From Candidatus Aenigmatarchaeota archaeon (GTDB lineage: Archaea; Aenigmatarchaeota; Aenigmatarchaeia; CG10238-14; SCSR01), in the NCBI GenBank assembly GCA_016187385.1, contig JACPJU010000001.1:649144-713143 (forward strand): DNA of 64,000 nucleotides, in the 5' to 3' direction. The first letter of the stretch is position 1; each line of letters opens with the position of its first letter. The position numbers and the translations under genes are program-made. The notes below the pieces were generated by a model. It ran no database searches. It saw only the letters and a list, made by a program, of their open reading frames with translations, and was not told where the DNA came from. This document shows, piece after piece, positions 1-9,492 of the stretch.

Positions 1-3
1 TCA

Positions 4-369
4 GTGGTAATTAATGTATCGATTTCGTCCGATACAGTCACAAATACTACACCACTTATCACTACAACTAAAATTGCGGCCACTTCCGCAGGAAATGCAG
101 CTTGTCTGGTAAGAGACCAGTATACGAGCATTCCATTTTATTCAGCACCGAATTCTGGAACAGGTTATGCCAAACATTTAATGCCTGGAATTACAAATTT
201 CTCTACTGCGAAAGCTCAATGTACAGATGTCATATACAATAGTTTGATGACTACATATTGTTCATCCAATTCGAATGCAGCTCAATGGCAGGTTGTTGTA
301 TACGATAATTTCAATGAACACATGGGGTCCGGATGTGCGGAGAGCGGTTGTAGTCTACATTCCTGTTGA
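4..369 (+). CDS. C-terminal part of a secreted/pilin-like hypothetical protein (may extend left of window)
   Basis: Open frame from the window edge to a stop; Ser/Thr/Asn-rich, Cys-containing C-terminus. Confidence 0.4.
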   Translation: MVINVSISSDTVTNTTPLITTTKIAATSAGNAACLVRDQYTSIPFYSAPNSGTGYAKHLMPGITNFSTAKAQCTDVIYNSLMTTYCSSNSNAAQWQVVVYDNFNEHMGSGCAESGCSLHSC

Positions 370-477
370 ATAATTTGTCAAATTTTTATTGCTGAGAAAT
401 TCTCTTACTTATAAAAATCTCCTTGAAAGATAATGAAAAACAGTAAATCTTCTATAAATTAGAAATCCCATAATAAA

Positions 478-852
478 ATGACTAGAATGAAACTACGAAA
501 CAAAGGTCAACTCTTTTCAAAATTAACACTATGGCTAGCTATTGTTTCTTATTTATTTGCATTTTGGTTTATTATTATCCTTATATTTGTCACCATAATT
601 TTTGAATTGTTTCCTATACCAAAGCATGTTGGTGTAAAATTAGATTCCGTTTTTAGTATTCTTAGTTTGGTAGATTACATCACTTATCGCATTTCGTTTA
701 TTTCTGCATTATCTAGTATAGTAATTGGATTTTACAATATTCTCTTAAACAAGTCAAAAGATAGTCGTACCTTATGGGGGTTATTCCTCTCAATATCATT
801 CTTCTTGATTTATTTGACATTAAAATGGGCAGGTACATTCTTTCCTGATTGA
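478..852 (+). CDS. hypothetical membrane protein
   Basis: ORF with several hydrophobic segments. Confidence 0.55.
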   Translation: MTRMKLRNKGQLFSKLTLWLAIVSYLFAFWFIIILIFVTIIFELFPIPKHVGVKLDSVFSILSLVDYITYRISFISALSSIVIGFYNILLNKSKDSRTLWGLFLSISFFLIYLTLKWAGTFFPD

Positions 853-1590
853 TTAAGATTTCTCAACTGAATTTTCTTTCTTGCTTATCATAATTTCTTT
901 GAAAAAATCCTCCTGTTCACCGACAACCTTCCCGTCTGATTCCAAATGTAGTAAAGGAACAAAATGTTCTATAACATTGTCTTTCTTCCACTCTTTGACT
1001 ATGTCCTTGAATTCGACTTTATCCTTGTGAAGCTTGTGCATCAGTTCATCTATTTCTTTCAACATCTTTTCCGTTCTTATCGTCATATCTTCCTCTGTTA
1101 CAGTTATGATATTCAATTGCCTTCTTGCCACCTTTACTCTCTCTTCTTTCCTCTCCCTCACTGCAAGAGCTTTCCTCAACGCGACAATCAATTCCTCCAG
1201 AGTCACTTGTCTTTTGGGTGTTCTCCTCACAGGATAGCCTAGTTGCACAAGATTAGGATCTATTCCCAACTCTGCGAAAGGCTTGTCTTCCTTCAGCATC
1301 TCTTCGACAGATTCTTCCTCTTCTTCGAATATGGACAAGTAATCGGCTTTCAATCTCAATAGAATAGCTGCGACAAAAACGACTTTCGCGGGAATCCTGA
1401 AATCCAAGTCTTCAACATTCTTTACAAATTTGATAAAGCTTTCTGTGAGCTTGACAAGATTTACATCCCACGGATTCAGCTGTTCCAAGCCTACGATATA
1501 ATAAATTACATCTTCCCAGTTTTCCTTTTCGATTATCGTTCTGAGAATATTTTCTTCTTCTGATGGTTTTTGAAGTTGTTTCTCGGTCAT
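853..1590 (-). CDS. scpA: segregation and condensation protein A (ScpA)
   Basis: NPWDVNLVKLTESFI...AAILLRLKADYL kleisin-type motifs; same cluster as smc. Confidence 0.88.
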   Translation of the reverse strand: MTEKQLQKPSEEENILRTIIEKENWEDVIYYIVGLEQLNPWDVNLVKLTESFIKFVKNVEDLDFRIPAKVVFVAAILLRLKADYLSIFEEEEESVEEMLKEDKPFAELGIDPNLVQLGYPVRRTPKRQVTLEELIVALRKALAVRERKEERVKVARRQLNIITVTEEDMTIRTEKMLKEIDELMHKLHKDKVEFKDIVKEWKKDNVIEHFVPLLHLESDGKVVGEQEDFFKEIMISKKENSVEKS

Positions 1591-2156
1591 TTATTCACCT
1601 TGAACATCTTACCATGCCCAGGAACAATGTAATCTGCGAGTTCTAGAATCTTTTTCCTGCTTTTTAAATGAGACTCCCAATCATGACTCCACGGTTTTGA
1701 TAATTCTGTTTCTTCATTATCGTTTTCATTTTCGAAACAATCACCAGATACCACTACTATGCCTTCTAGAATTTTTACAATCACACTTATGTCATATGCC
1801 GTATGCCCAGGGGTTTTAATTACTTCGATCTCGTCATTTATTTTGTAGTTATACTCAAAAAATTCAAATTCATCTCTGTAATTCACATCTCCAAAAGAAA
1901 TGATTTTTGCACTAGGAAACATCCCAACATTTCCAATATGATCCGGATGTCCATGTGTGTAAACTACAATGTCTATGTCCTCGTGGGTTAGACCCTCTTC
2001 TTTTAACTTGGCAATTATTTTTTCGGCATCGCCTGGAACACCGGTATCTACAAGAACATTTTTCTCGCTTTTAATTAAAGTAATCGTACAATTAGCTCTA
2101 ACTTTTCCATTTTCCTCTTTGGAATATCCTTCAAACAGTATTTTTACTTCAGCCAT
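1587..2156 (-). CDS. MBL-fold metallo-hydrolase
   Basis: THGHPDHIGN motif, VSGDCFEN, IVPGHGK; start MAEVKILFEGY preferred over the longer ORF. Confidence 0.85.
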   Translation of the reverse strand: MAEVKILFEGYSKEENGKVRANCTITLIKSEKNVLVDTGVPGDAEKIIAKLKEEGLTHEDIDIVVYTHGHPDHIGNVGMFPSAKIISFGDVNYRDEFEFFEYNYKINDEIEVIKTPGHTAYDISVIVKILEGIVVVSGDCFENENDNEETELSKPWSHDWESHLKSRKKILELADYIVPGHGKMFKVNK

Positions 2157-2160
2157 AATC

Positions 2161-4668
2161 TCACGTCTTTGGCAATTCAAGCGCCATTATCTTGCTTTCC
2201 CCATCTATCATACTTATCCCATAAACTTGGTCAGCGGCTTTGATTGTAGTGTCATTATGCGTGATGATAATAAATTGTGCACTCTTCGAAAATTCTTTTA
2301 TCATGTCCGCAACAATCTTGCTGTTGGCCTTGTCCAATGCGGCATCAATCTCATCCAAAATATAGAAAGGCGATGGCTTGTGTTTCTGTATGGCAAAAAG
2401 AAATGCAAGAGCAGTCAATGATTTCTCGCCGCCTGACATCGCATCCAGATTCAACAGAGTCTTTCCCTTTGGACTTGCTTTTATATCCAATCCGCTTTCT
2501 ATGTTATCCGGATTCTCCAGTTCCAAGCTTGAAGTGCCACTCATCATCTTCACGAAAATATTGTTGAATTCCTTTTTGATTTCGTTCAATGTCCCGTAAA
2601 ATACTTCCTTTCTTCTTTCTTCGATCTTTGCGATCATTTCAAGCACGGCCTTCTTCTCTTCGAGAATCTTTTCATACTTTTCCTTGTAGCCTTCAAATTC
2701 CGTCTTGATTTTTTCAAACTCATCTATAGCTTTCAAATTAACCAATCCGATGGAGGCCAGTTCCTTTTCATTCTTCCTTATGAATTCTTCGAGCGTATGC
2801 AACTTCTCGTCTATGTAATTGACCTGACCATATTGTTCCAGTTCCAGTGTAGCATTCTGCATTTCAGCCTCCAGTCTCGCCTTGTCGATGTTCAGCCTGT
2901 TGATTTCTATCTCAAGATTCAATCTCCTCTCATGCAGTTTCTTTCTTTTTTCTCTCAGCTTGTCGACATCCTGTTCGCTCGCTATCCTTAATTTCTCCAA
3001 GTCTATGAACTGTCTGGTTTCCTCAGAGATACCCATCTTTTTTAACTTCTTCTCAAGTTCCTCGACATCTTCCTTCAGAATTTCTGCCTCTTCCCTCAGC
3101 CTGTTTCTGAGATCAATATAACTGTCAATATCATTTTTCGTGGAAGCTTCGACAAATTTTGGATGCGACTTGACATAATGCCCTCCGATCATCGCACCGC
3201 TTCTCTCCATCAAGTCACCGTCCAATGTAACCATCCTCGCCTTTCCGATACCAACTGCACGTGCCACATCCAGATTATTCACAATCAAAGTGTTGCCAAA
3301 GACAAACTCAACAGCGGTCATGAATTTTGTGTCGTACTTGATAAGCTTGCTGGCAACATTCACCACTCCATTCTTGCTCAGTAATTCATTCTCCCTGAAA
3401 AGCATCGGTCTGATTTTATTCAGCGGAAGAAATGTCGCGCGTCCAATTCTTTCCCTTCTGAGATATTCAATGCAGTAAGACGCAACTCCGTCATCGTCCA
3501 CCACTATGTCATTTAAATGATGTCCTGCGGCAACTTCTATTGCTATCTGGTATTTTTCTGGTATAGAAACCAAACTGGCTACCGTGCCATGAACACCGCG
3601 CAAATTCATTTTCAAAATGCTCTGAACAGCCCGTGGCATTTCTCCTATGAGTTCTGTCCTTTTTGATTCGAAAGCCTGCAGTTTCTCCACCAAGCCGTTT
3701 AGCCTCTCCACTTCTCTGATATTTGAGTCTATTTTATCCTTCTTTATCAGTAGCTGCGAACGCAATTCCGATATTTCCTTCTCAATCTCGATTTTTTTCG
3801 ACATCTCAATTAATTTGCCGGCCACTTGCCTGATTGCGTTTTCTTTTGAGTCAAGTTCGTTTTCTACATTTTCCAATTCACTGTTAAGAGTTGTATTCTG
3901 CTCATTTTTCGCAGTAAGCTTCTCATCCAATTTTTCCATGTCTTCCTTGAACGTCGTGACCCTTTTGTTGGCGAAAGAAGCCTTTAGAATTTTCAATTGC
4001 TGCTGGAGATTCTGGTATCTTATGGCGGCATTCCTTTCGTCTTCCAGCTTCTTGAATATGGAATATCTCTGGCTGATTATTATCTCGGCCTCCTTCAGCT
4101 TCTGGTCGACTGCGTCCATATCCTTTTGCGCCTTCTCCCTCTTGTCGTTGTATTCAGCTATGCCGGAAATCTCGTCTATTATCCCCCTTCTTTCTATAGG
4201 ATTCATTTCAATGATTTCTGTGACATCGCCCTGCAATATTATGTTGTGTCCGTCAGGATGAACCCTGGCAGCAGCAAGAGTCTGGATTATCTTGTCTCGC
4301 GTGACTGTCCTTTCATTGAGCTTGTATACAGTCACGCCTTTCTGGTTCACTTTTCTTACAATCGTCAGTTCGTCTGCGTCAACACCAAAAACTTTCTTCG
4401 AGTTGTCGAATGTCAATGCTACCGATGTGAATTCAGCGCCCCTTTTACTGGTGCCGCCATGAAAAATCAATTCATGAAGTCTGTCGGCACGCATGGATTT
4501 TGCCGATGTCCTTCCCAAAACAAATGCTATGGCGTCGAGTATGTTTGATTTGCCAGAACCATTCGGACCGGCTACAGCGTTCACCCCAGCCAAGAAAGGT
4601 ATAGAGACACGTCTATTGAAGCTCTTGAATCCCTGCATCGACAGCTTAGTAATCAGAGTGTCTGGAAT
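2161..4668 (-). CDS. smc: chromosome segregation protein SMC (short-armed), start probably ATT at 4668
   Basis: Walker A GPNGSGKSNILDAI, hinge GVHGTVASLV, signature MSGGEKSLTALAFLFAIQ, Walker B FYILDEIDAALD. Confidence 0.92.
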   Translation of the reverse strand: MPDTLITKLSMQGFKSFNRRVSIPFLAGVNAVAGPNGSGKSNILDAIAFVLGRTSAKSMRADRLHELIFHGGTSKRGAEFTSVALTFDNSKKVFGVDADELTIVRKVNQKGVTVYKLNERTVTRDKIIQTLAAARVHPDGHNIILQGDVTEIIEMNPIERRGIIDEISGIAEYNDKREKAQKDMDAVDQKLKEAEIIISQRYSIFKKLEDERNAAIRYQNLQQQLKILKASFANKRVTTFKEDMEKLDEKLTAKNEQNTTLNSELENVENELDSKENAIRQVAGKLIEMSKKIEIEKEISELRSQLLIKKDKIDSNIREVERLNGLVEKLQAFESKRTELIGEMPRAVQSILKMNLRGVHGTVASLVSIPEKYQIAIEVAAGHHLNDIVVDDDGVASYCIEYLRRERIGRATFLPLNKIRPMLFRENELLSKNGVVNVASKLIKYDTKFMTAVEFVFGNTLIVNNLDVARAVGIGKARMVTLDGDLMERSGAMIGGHYVKSHPKFVEASTKNDIDSYIDLRNRLREEAEILKEDVEELEKKLKKMGISEETRQFIDLEKLRIASEQDVDKLREKRKKLHERRLNLEIEINRLNIDKARLEAEMQNATLELEQYGQVNYIDEKLHTLEEFIRKNEKELASIGLVNLKAIDEFEKIKTEFEGYKEKYEKILEEKKAVLEMIAKIEERRKEVFYGTLNEIKKEFNNIFVKMMSGTSSLELENPDNIESGLDIKASPKGKTLLNLDAMSGGEKSLTALAFLFAIQKHKPSPFYILDEIDAALDKANSKIVADMIKEFSKSAQFIIITHNDTTIKAADQVYGISMIDGESKIMALELPKT

Positions 4669-4719
4669 ACAATCGACCTATATTATTATTCTCGTTTTAT
4701 TTTATTAGAACTTGATTGG

Positions 4720-5406
4720 CTATTTGCTGTTCGGATGGTTGTTTCTTTCAGACTGCCTTCCTCTCCACACTGGCAGGACGCATAAGAATGACAAGGCGTA
4801 AGTTTCTATCCAGTCATGCCAGAAATTGCTGGGCGAGAATGGAATCCTCGCGATAGTATCTATCCCTATAGCGCCGCCTGATATGAGAAGACTTGTTTGA
4901 GATACAGGATCTTTTATAGATTCGATAAATCCTTTTGTAAGTCCTTCATTTTTGATATGGTAAGCTAACATACCAAGGTATGCGCCAACTTGATCAAACT
5001 GTGCATACGCAGCCGGAACTATAGAACCTGGAAAACTCGAATGAACGTCTACACCCATGCTTCTTAGAAAATAATCCGGCAACCATGATAAAGCGGCTCC
5101 AATTAATTTACCGCCAACATAATAAACGGCAGGACCGCCATTGTTTAAGGATTTTCTCAGATATTTTGGCAACTCTGTTCTGATTGTATAAATTCCCTCC
5201 GATATGCTGTCTCCGCTTCCACTAACAAGTCTTAAACCACCCTCCAGCAAAGGAGTCCTGGGATAACCTGCCAATTCAAAGGTTGTAGCTAGTATACCTC
5301 CAACGGCACCGACAACGGTAAAAGGCAGAATCTCGCCAAAAGATAGTTTTTCGTCGTGATGATGGTATAATTGATGCTTCAACTCATCATAAATTTTATC
5401 CGGCAT
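4720..5406 (-). CDS. hypothetical protein
   Basis: Uninterrupted 228-aa ORF with hydrophobic segments. Confidence 0.55.
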   Translation of the reverse strand: MPDKIYDELKHQLYHHHDEKLSFGEILPFTVVGAVGGILATTFELAGYPRTPLLEGGLRLVSGSGDSISEGIYTIRTELPKYLRKSLNNGGPAVYYVGGKLIGAALSWLPDYFLRSMGVDVHSSFPGSIVPAAYAQFDQVGAYLGMLAYHIKNEGLTKGFIESIKDPVSQTSLLISGGAIGIDTIARIPFSPSNFWHDWIETYALSFLCVLPVWRGRQSERNNHPNSK

Positions 5407-5430
5407 ACCCCCATTTGAAGTGCAAAATAT

Positions 5431-5691
5431 TTAAACCGTGAACATATTTTTAAAATCTGGTGGAATTTCAAAAACACCCAAATGCAAACCGGCATCTACA
5501 TAAGCCCAGACAATGAAAGCAGATTCCAAAGCCTGTAGATATTGCTTCTTCTTGAAAAATGATTTCGAATCTTGATAGTATGAATTGAGGACGTTTACAA
5601 GGCTTTTCGCTTTTGGGTCTGTCACCTTCAAGTTTTTCATTATCTTCTCTATCCTCTCAATTTCCTTTTCCGCTTCTTTTTCCAATTCCAT
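5431..5691 (-). CDS. DUF357-like small protein
   Basis: Helical protein with AFIVWAYVDAGLHLGVFE C-terminus typical of archaeal DUF357. Confidence 0.65.
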   Translation of the reverse strand: MELEKEAEKEIERIEKIMKNLKVTDPKAKSLVNVLNSYYQDSKSFFKKKQYLQALESAFIVWAYVDAGLHLGVFEIPPDFKNMFTV

Positions 5692-5777
5692 TTAATCACA
5701 GAAAATTAAATGGAGTCGAATGGGATAGACCGTAGGTTAAATACACCCGATTTCGGCGCAAATATAAATTCATCTAT

Positions 5778-6185
5778 TCACCTCGACAACGGAATGATTC
5801 TTAGGTTCTTCAACTTCCTGAAATCCTTAACATTGTCAGTCAGTACAGCAACATTCAGTTCTGAAGCCTGTTGCCCAATTATCGCGTCATTGATTCTTAA
5901 GTGCTTCGTTCCAGCCAGATTTATCGCATTCCTTGTTACAGTTTCTTCCACAGGAACATACGTGACGTCAGACGAGTCCAGAATTTTCTTCACGCGTGTA
6001 AGGGCATTGTCTTTTCCAAGCATCTTGCTCAATTGATGAAAGACTTCCGACACAATTACAATGTTAGTCAGTATCCCATCTTGCCTTACCTCTTCAATCT
6101 TTTTTTCAGCGGTAGAATGTTCTGGGACATTCTCTATATTCAGAAAAATCCATATGTTGGAATCTACGACTATCAAAACTACCAC
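5778..6185 (-). CDS. vapC: PIN-domain toxin (VapC-like)
   Basis: VDSNIWIFLN, INDAIIGQQA, VLTDNVKDFRKL PIN motifs; overlaps antitoxin gene. Confidence 0.85.
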   Translation of the reverse strand: MVVLIVVDSNIWIFLNIENVPEHSTAEKKIEEVRQDGILTNIVIVSEVFHQLSKMLGKDNALTRVKKILDSSDVTYVPVEETVTRNAINLAGTKHLRINDAIIGQQASELNVAVLTDNVKDFRKLKNLRIIPLSR

Positions 6186-6445
6186 ATCTCGTCTTCTATA
6201 TTATTGAGATCCAAGGCTTTCAGTTTTTTGGGATTCACGTGTGCCGGATTGTTCAAGAGCCATGTCAAGGAATCCCCCCTTCTCTTATCAGCACCTTTGT
6301 GCAAAGGCATGATTACAATGGAATCCTTCTTTAGCTTAACATTTACTGGCATTCGAGGCAACAATCGCATAGATTTCCTCGCCTCTTTAGGAATAGTCAC
6401 CCTCCACTTTTCATCGATTGTTCCAACCGGCATACAACCACACAA
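6179..6445 (-). CDS. vapB: AbrB/MazE-type antitoxin
   Basis: GTIDEKWRVTIPKEARKSM swapped-hairpin N-terminus; overlaps PIN gene. Confidence 0.8.
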   Translation of the reverse strand: MCGCMPVGTIDEKWRVTIPKEARKSMRLLPRMPVNVKLKKDSIVIMPLHKGADKRRGDSLTWLLNNPAHVNPKKLKALDLNNIEDEMW

Positions 6446-6543
6446 TGAATTTAGACGTCCTTGTATTTAAAGACTACGCCCACGTTTTAGTGGGACATGT
6501 CCTACCTAAAAATAAAAGCGGACCTTGCACATTATGCATGTAA

Positions 6544-6632
6544 TGGACCCGGAGGGACTCGAACCCTCTTTGAGGGATTATCCTAACTCAAGGTCCGAAG
6601 CCTAGCCGGATATCCGATTTCCACACGGGTCC
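6544..6632 (-). tRNA. tRNA-Arg(TCG) with a predicted 16-nt intron next to the variable loop (6569..6584)
   Basis: Acceptor GGACCCG/CGGGTCC, anticodon loop CTTCGGA, T arm GAGGG-TTCGAGT-CCCTC; removing AGGATAATCCCTCAAA gives a 73-nt tRNA including the discriminator. Confidence 0.85.
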
Positions 6633-6685
6633 GTTAATATTTATATAAGCAAAGAAGTTAAAGCCGATGCATAGTTCTCAAAATT

Positions 6686-6768
6686 TGTCGTATGTACGAC
6701 ACCAATGTAACACGTGTTAATACAAGTCGGATATAAACATTTTGCATAACAATGTCCCATATGGGACA
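6686..6768. repeat. cluster of 16-bp palindromes: TGTCGTATGTACGACA (6686-6701), TGTAACACGTGTTAAT (6706-6721), TGTCCCATATGGGACA (6753-6768)
   Basis: Direct reading of inverted symmetry; between divergent tRNA-Arg and rpoL. Confidence 0.85.
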
Positions 6769-6876
6769 TAATAAGGTTCTTGCTACATAGAACAAAAAAA
6801 CCAATTTATAAAATACTGTCAAATTAATAAACCAAAACTTTAAATCCTATTCGAAACAAAGTTTAAAGGTGAGTCA

Positions 6877-7152
6877 ATGGAGCTAAACAAAGTCGAGGAT
6901 AACGACAAAAGAATGATTGTTGAATTCGAGGACGAGTCGATAGCATTCGCGAATATGGTCAAAGATGTCTTGTGGGAAGACGCGTCGATAAAAGAAGCTG
7001 CTGTAATTAGGGAGCATCCTTATCTTTCCAAGCCGAAAATTCTAGTTGTGACCAGTCGCGGTTCTCCAAAAACAGCTCTTGAAAAGGCTACAGGAAATCT
7101 TCTGGATAAAACAAAAGAATTCAAGGAAGAGTTGAAAGGCGCATTAAAATAA
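6877..7152 (+). CDS. rpoL: DNA-directed RNA polymerase subunit L
   Basis: VEFEDESIAFANMVKDVLWED...EHPYLSKPKILVVT. Confidence 0.85.
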   Translation: MELNKVEDNDKRMIVEFEDESIAFANMVKDVLWEDASIKEAAVIREHPYLSKPKILVVTSRGSPKTALEKATGNLLDKTKEFKEELKGALK

Positions 7153-7154
7153 TT

Positions 7155-7715
7155 TCAGCATGTATATTTTCCCTGCTGTTCCAACAATTCATTCTTCATA
7201 TAAACAGGGGCATTAGTTCTGACAGCTATCGCTATCCCGTCGCTAGGCCTAGAATCTAAACTGACTATCTTGTCTCCCTGCTTCAGTACAAGCCTGCCTA
7301 TAAAAGTGTTGTTCTGTATGTCAATAACTTTTACCATTACAACTTCAACATCCAATCCGTCCAACGCATCCTTCATCAAATCATGAGAATTTGGTCTGAA
7401 ATTGAATTTTCCTTCCAACCCATTTGCTATAGATTCTACCTGAGTCAATTCTGTTGATGCGGTCAATTGCCAGCACTGGCTATTCAGTATAACAACGCCT
7501 GTATTTTCCGAAGTCGACACCTGAACATCCATCTTTGTATATCCTTGCGTGGACAGTTCAGAAATCGGCAAAAGCGCAGGTGAAAATTCTATACTCTTCA
7601 AATATGGCTGAAGCACAGCCACCAATGCAACGGCTATAGCAATTATGCTCAATGCCTTGTAAAAAACCAAAGAATCCCTTTTAGCTTTTGCCATGAATTT
7701 CATATTCTTTTCCAA
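7155..7715 (-). CDS. bifunctional nuclease (DUF151) domain protein with N-terminal TM segment
   Basis: C-terminal IVSLDSRPSDGIAIAVRTNAPVYM motif. Confidence 0.82.
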   Translation of the reverse strand: MEKNMKFMAKAKRDSLVFYKALSIIAIAVALVAVLQPYLKSIEFSPALLPISELSTQGYTKMDVQVSTSENTGVVILNSQCWQLTASTELTQVESIANGLEGKFNFRPNSHDLMKDALDGLDVEVVMVKVIDIQNNTFIGRLVLKQGDKIVSLDSRPSDGIAIAVRTNAPVYMKNELLEQQGKYTC

Positions 7716-7786
7716 CCACTTAAAAGCTTTCCCAAAAACCTTTAAAAATAATATTTATCTGGTGCAAATCACAAATTAAATTTAAT

Positions 7787-8206
7787 ATGAAAGGTATTTC
7801 GCCGATAGTTGCGGCTGTTTTGTTGATAGCAATAACCATGACTATCGCTGGCATTCTTGCGTATTGGAGCACTACTTTTGTAGCACAAGGTCTGCCTGGA
7901 GAAAACATAACGAACACCCAATGCAGGTTTGCGCAGTTTGAATTTGTCAGTTGCAAGTACAATACGACTGCGCAGAATGTTATTTTTGTTCTTGAAAATG
8001 TTAAAACCACTGAAATAACTAATCTGACAACCTTTGTGACATATAGCAATGGTAGTGTGTCGACAGGAGTCGATTTGAACAGTAGCCTAGGTACCGGTGC
8101 ACAGGGTCTTAAAAGTTATTCTGTTTCTGGTGTCCCGTCTGATTTTACAAGAATCACGATTAAAACAAGCTGTCCGGAATTAAGCAGATCGCATACTTGT
8201 AGGTGA
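7787..8206 (+). CDS. archaeal pilin/archaellin-like protein
   Basis: MKGISPIVAAVLLIAITMTIAGILAYW class III signal peptide/pilin N-terminus. Confidence 0.85.
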   Translation: MKGISPIVAAVLLIAITMTIAGILAYWSTTFVAQGLPGENITNTQCRFAQFEFVSCKYNTTAQNVIFVLENVKTTEITNLTTFVTYSNGSVSTGVDLNSSLGTGAQGLKSYSVSGVPSDFTRITIKTSCPELSRSHTCR

Positions 8207-8210
8207 TGAA

Positions 8211-8666
8211 ATGAAAGGTATATCTCCATTGATTGCAACTGTTCTCTTGATTGCATTTACTGTAGGCATTGGTGGCTTGATCAGTGTTTGGTCATCCGGT
8301 TTTACGCAAACAACAACAGGTATAGTTGGCAAAGAAGGTGAGAATGCCGTCATCTGCAGCAATGGCGCTCTTGACGTCAGCGATCTGAAATATTGCAACA
8401 ACAACGTGTCAGGCATAATTAAGAACAACGGTAGAATAGCTTTGGGGAACATAACACTACAAGTCACTTTCACCAATGCGTCTCTTGTGTCGCTTGCTCT
8501 TAACGACAGTTCCGGCGTTTATCTGGCTCTAAAACCCGGGCAAATAGGAACGTTTAACGTCAGCATAGGCGGTGCCAGTAGCGGAAATTACAACAAATTG
8601 TATCTTTATACAAACTGTAGCACTGTCAACGACAAAGCACAAGCAAGCGATGTCGCAGCCTGCTAG
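8211..8666 (+). CDS. archaeal pilin/archaellin-like protein
   Basis: MKGISPLIATVLLIAFTVGIGGLISVW N-terminus; tandem with previous gene. Confidence 0.85.
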   Translation: MKGISPLIATVLLIAFTVGIGGLISVWSSGFTQTTTGIVGKEGENAVICSNGALDVSDLKYCNNNVSGIIKNNGRIALGNITLQVTFTNASLVSLALNDSSGVYLALKPGQIGTFNVSIGGASSGNYNKLYLYTNCSTVNDKAQASDVAAC

Positions 8667-8667
8667 T

Positions 8668-9492
8668 CTATCCCATTATCAGGAACACTGTTATTCCTAC
8701 AATCATCATGACTACACTGTGTTTTATACCAGCAACCATCGAACCTTCCGACATCTTCCCAACAGTGATTCCTGCGAACAAACCTTGTATGAGAATCAAA
8801 TTTCTGAATATCTCTGTGTACTGGGTCGGCAAATCGGATTGTTGCGCTCCAGATGTCTGTGCCAGACCAGTTGAAGATACCTGACCGAGACTAGGCACCA
8901 GATACTTTTGCAGACCTATAATTACAAACAGAAAAACAAAGAAGATTATGTAGCCTGTCATGATCTGAGAATTGAGGAAAAGCCGCCTTTCGGATCTCAG
9001 CCTTTCTATCTCCAGAGTCGTGTTGCTGAGTGCTTCAAATGTATCCGTAAGCCTGCCACCAAATTTGTGGCTCTCCATGACTGTGGAAACCACACGCGCA
9101 ATGATTCTTGACTTGGTTTCCTGCGCAAATTTCGTCAGAACAGTTTCAACAGGTATTCCCCAGTCGAGCTGGATAGTCATTCTTTTGACCAATGGAGTCA
9201 ATAGACCGTAACTGTTGTCCGAAACCGCTTTGAACGCCTGCGGCAATGCCATACCGCCTCTTATCGCTTCTATAAAGTCCTGCAAAAATATAGGAAAGTT
9301 TGTCTCGTATTCCTTCACCTTTCTGGTTTCGATCATCCTGATTATGACGACGGGCGCGGCTAAAATAACACCGACCATTATATAAAGCGTTGACGCAAAA
9401 CTTATGATTTTGGAAAGATAAAGATAATTGAATGCTGCAAAAGCTGCATACAGCACTATAGTGACAACAACAAGATAAGAATATTTGATCAT
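8668..9492 (-). CDS. type II/IV secretion system F-family membrane protein (TadC/ArlJ-like)
   Basis: FIEAIRGGMALPQAFKAVSDNSYGLL; next to a homologue and a secretion ATPase. Confidence 0.82.
   Translation of the reverse strand: MIKYSYLVVVTIVLYAAFAAFNYLYLSKIISFASTLYIMVGVILAAPVVIIRMIETRKVKEYETNFPIFLQDFIEAIRGGMALPQAFKAVSDNSYGLLTPLVKRMTIQLDWGIPVETVLTKFAQETKSRIIARVVSTVMESHKFGGRLTDTFEALSNTTLEIERLRSERRLFLNSQIMTGYIIFFVFLFVIIGLQKYLVPSLGQVSSTGLAQTSGAQQSDLPTQYTEIFRNLILIQGLFAGITVGKMSEGSMVAGIKHSVVMMIVGITVFLIMG

Noticed and set aside
3647-4548. Long ORFs antisense to smc, and similar shadow ORFs throughout the track
   Set aside because: Overlap conserved genes on the opposite strand with no recognisable domains.
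6686-6768. 16-bp palindromes as transcription terminators
   Set aside because: No T-runs follow, they lie upstream of promoters, and they lack room for a stable hairpin loop.
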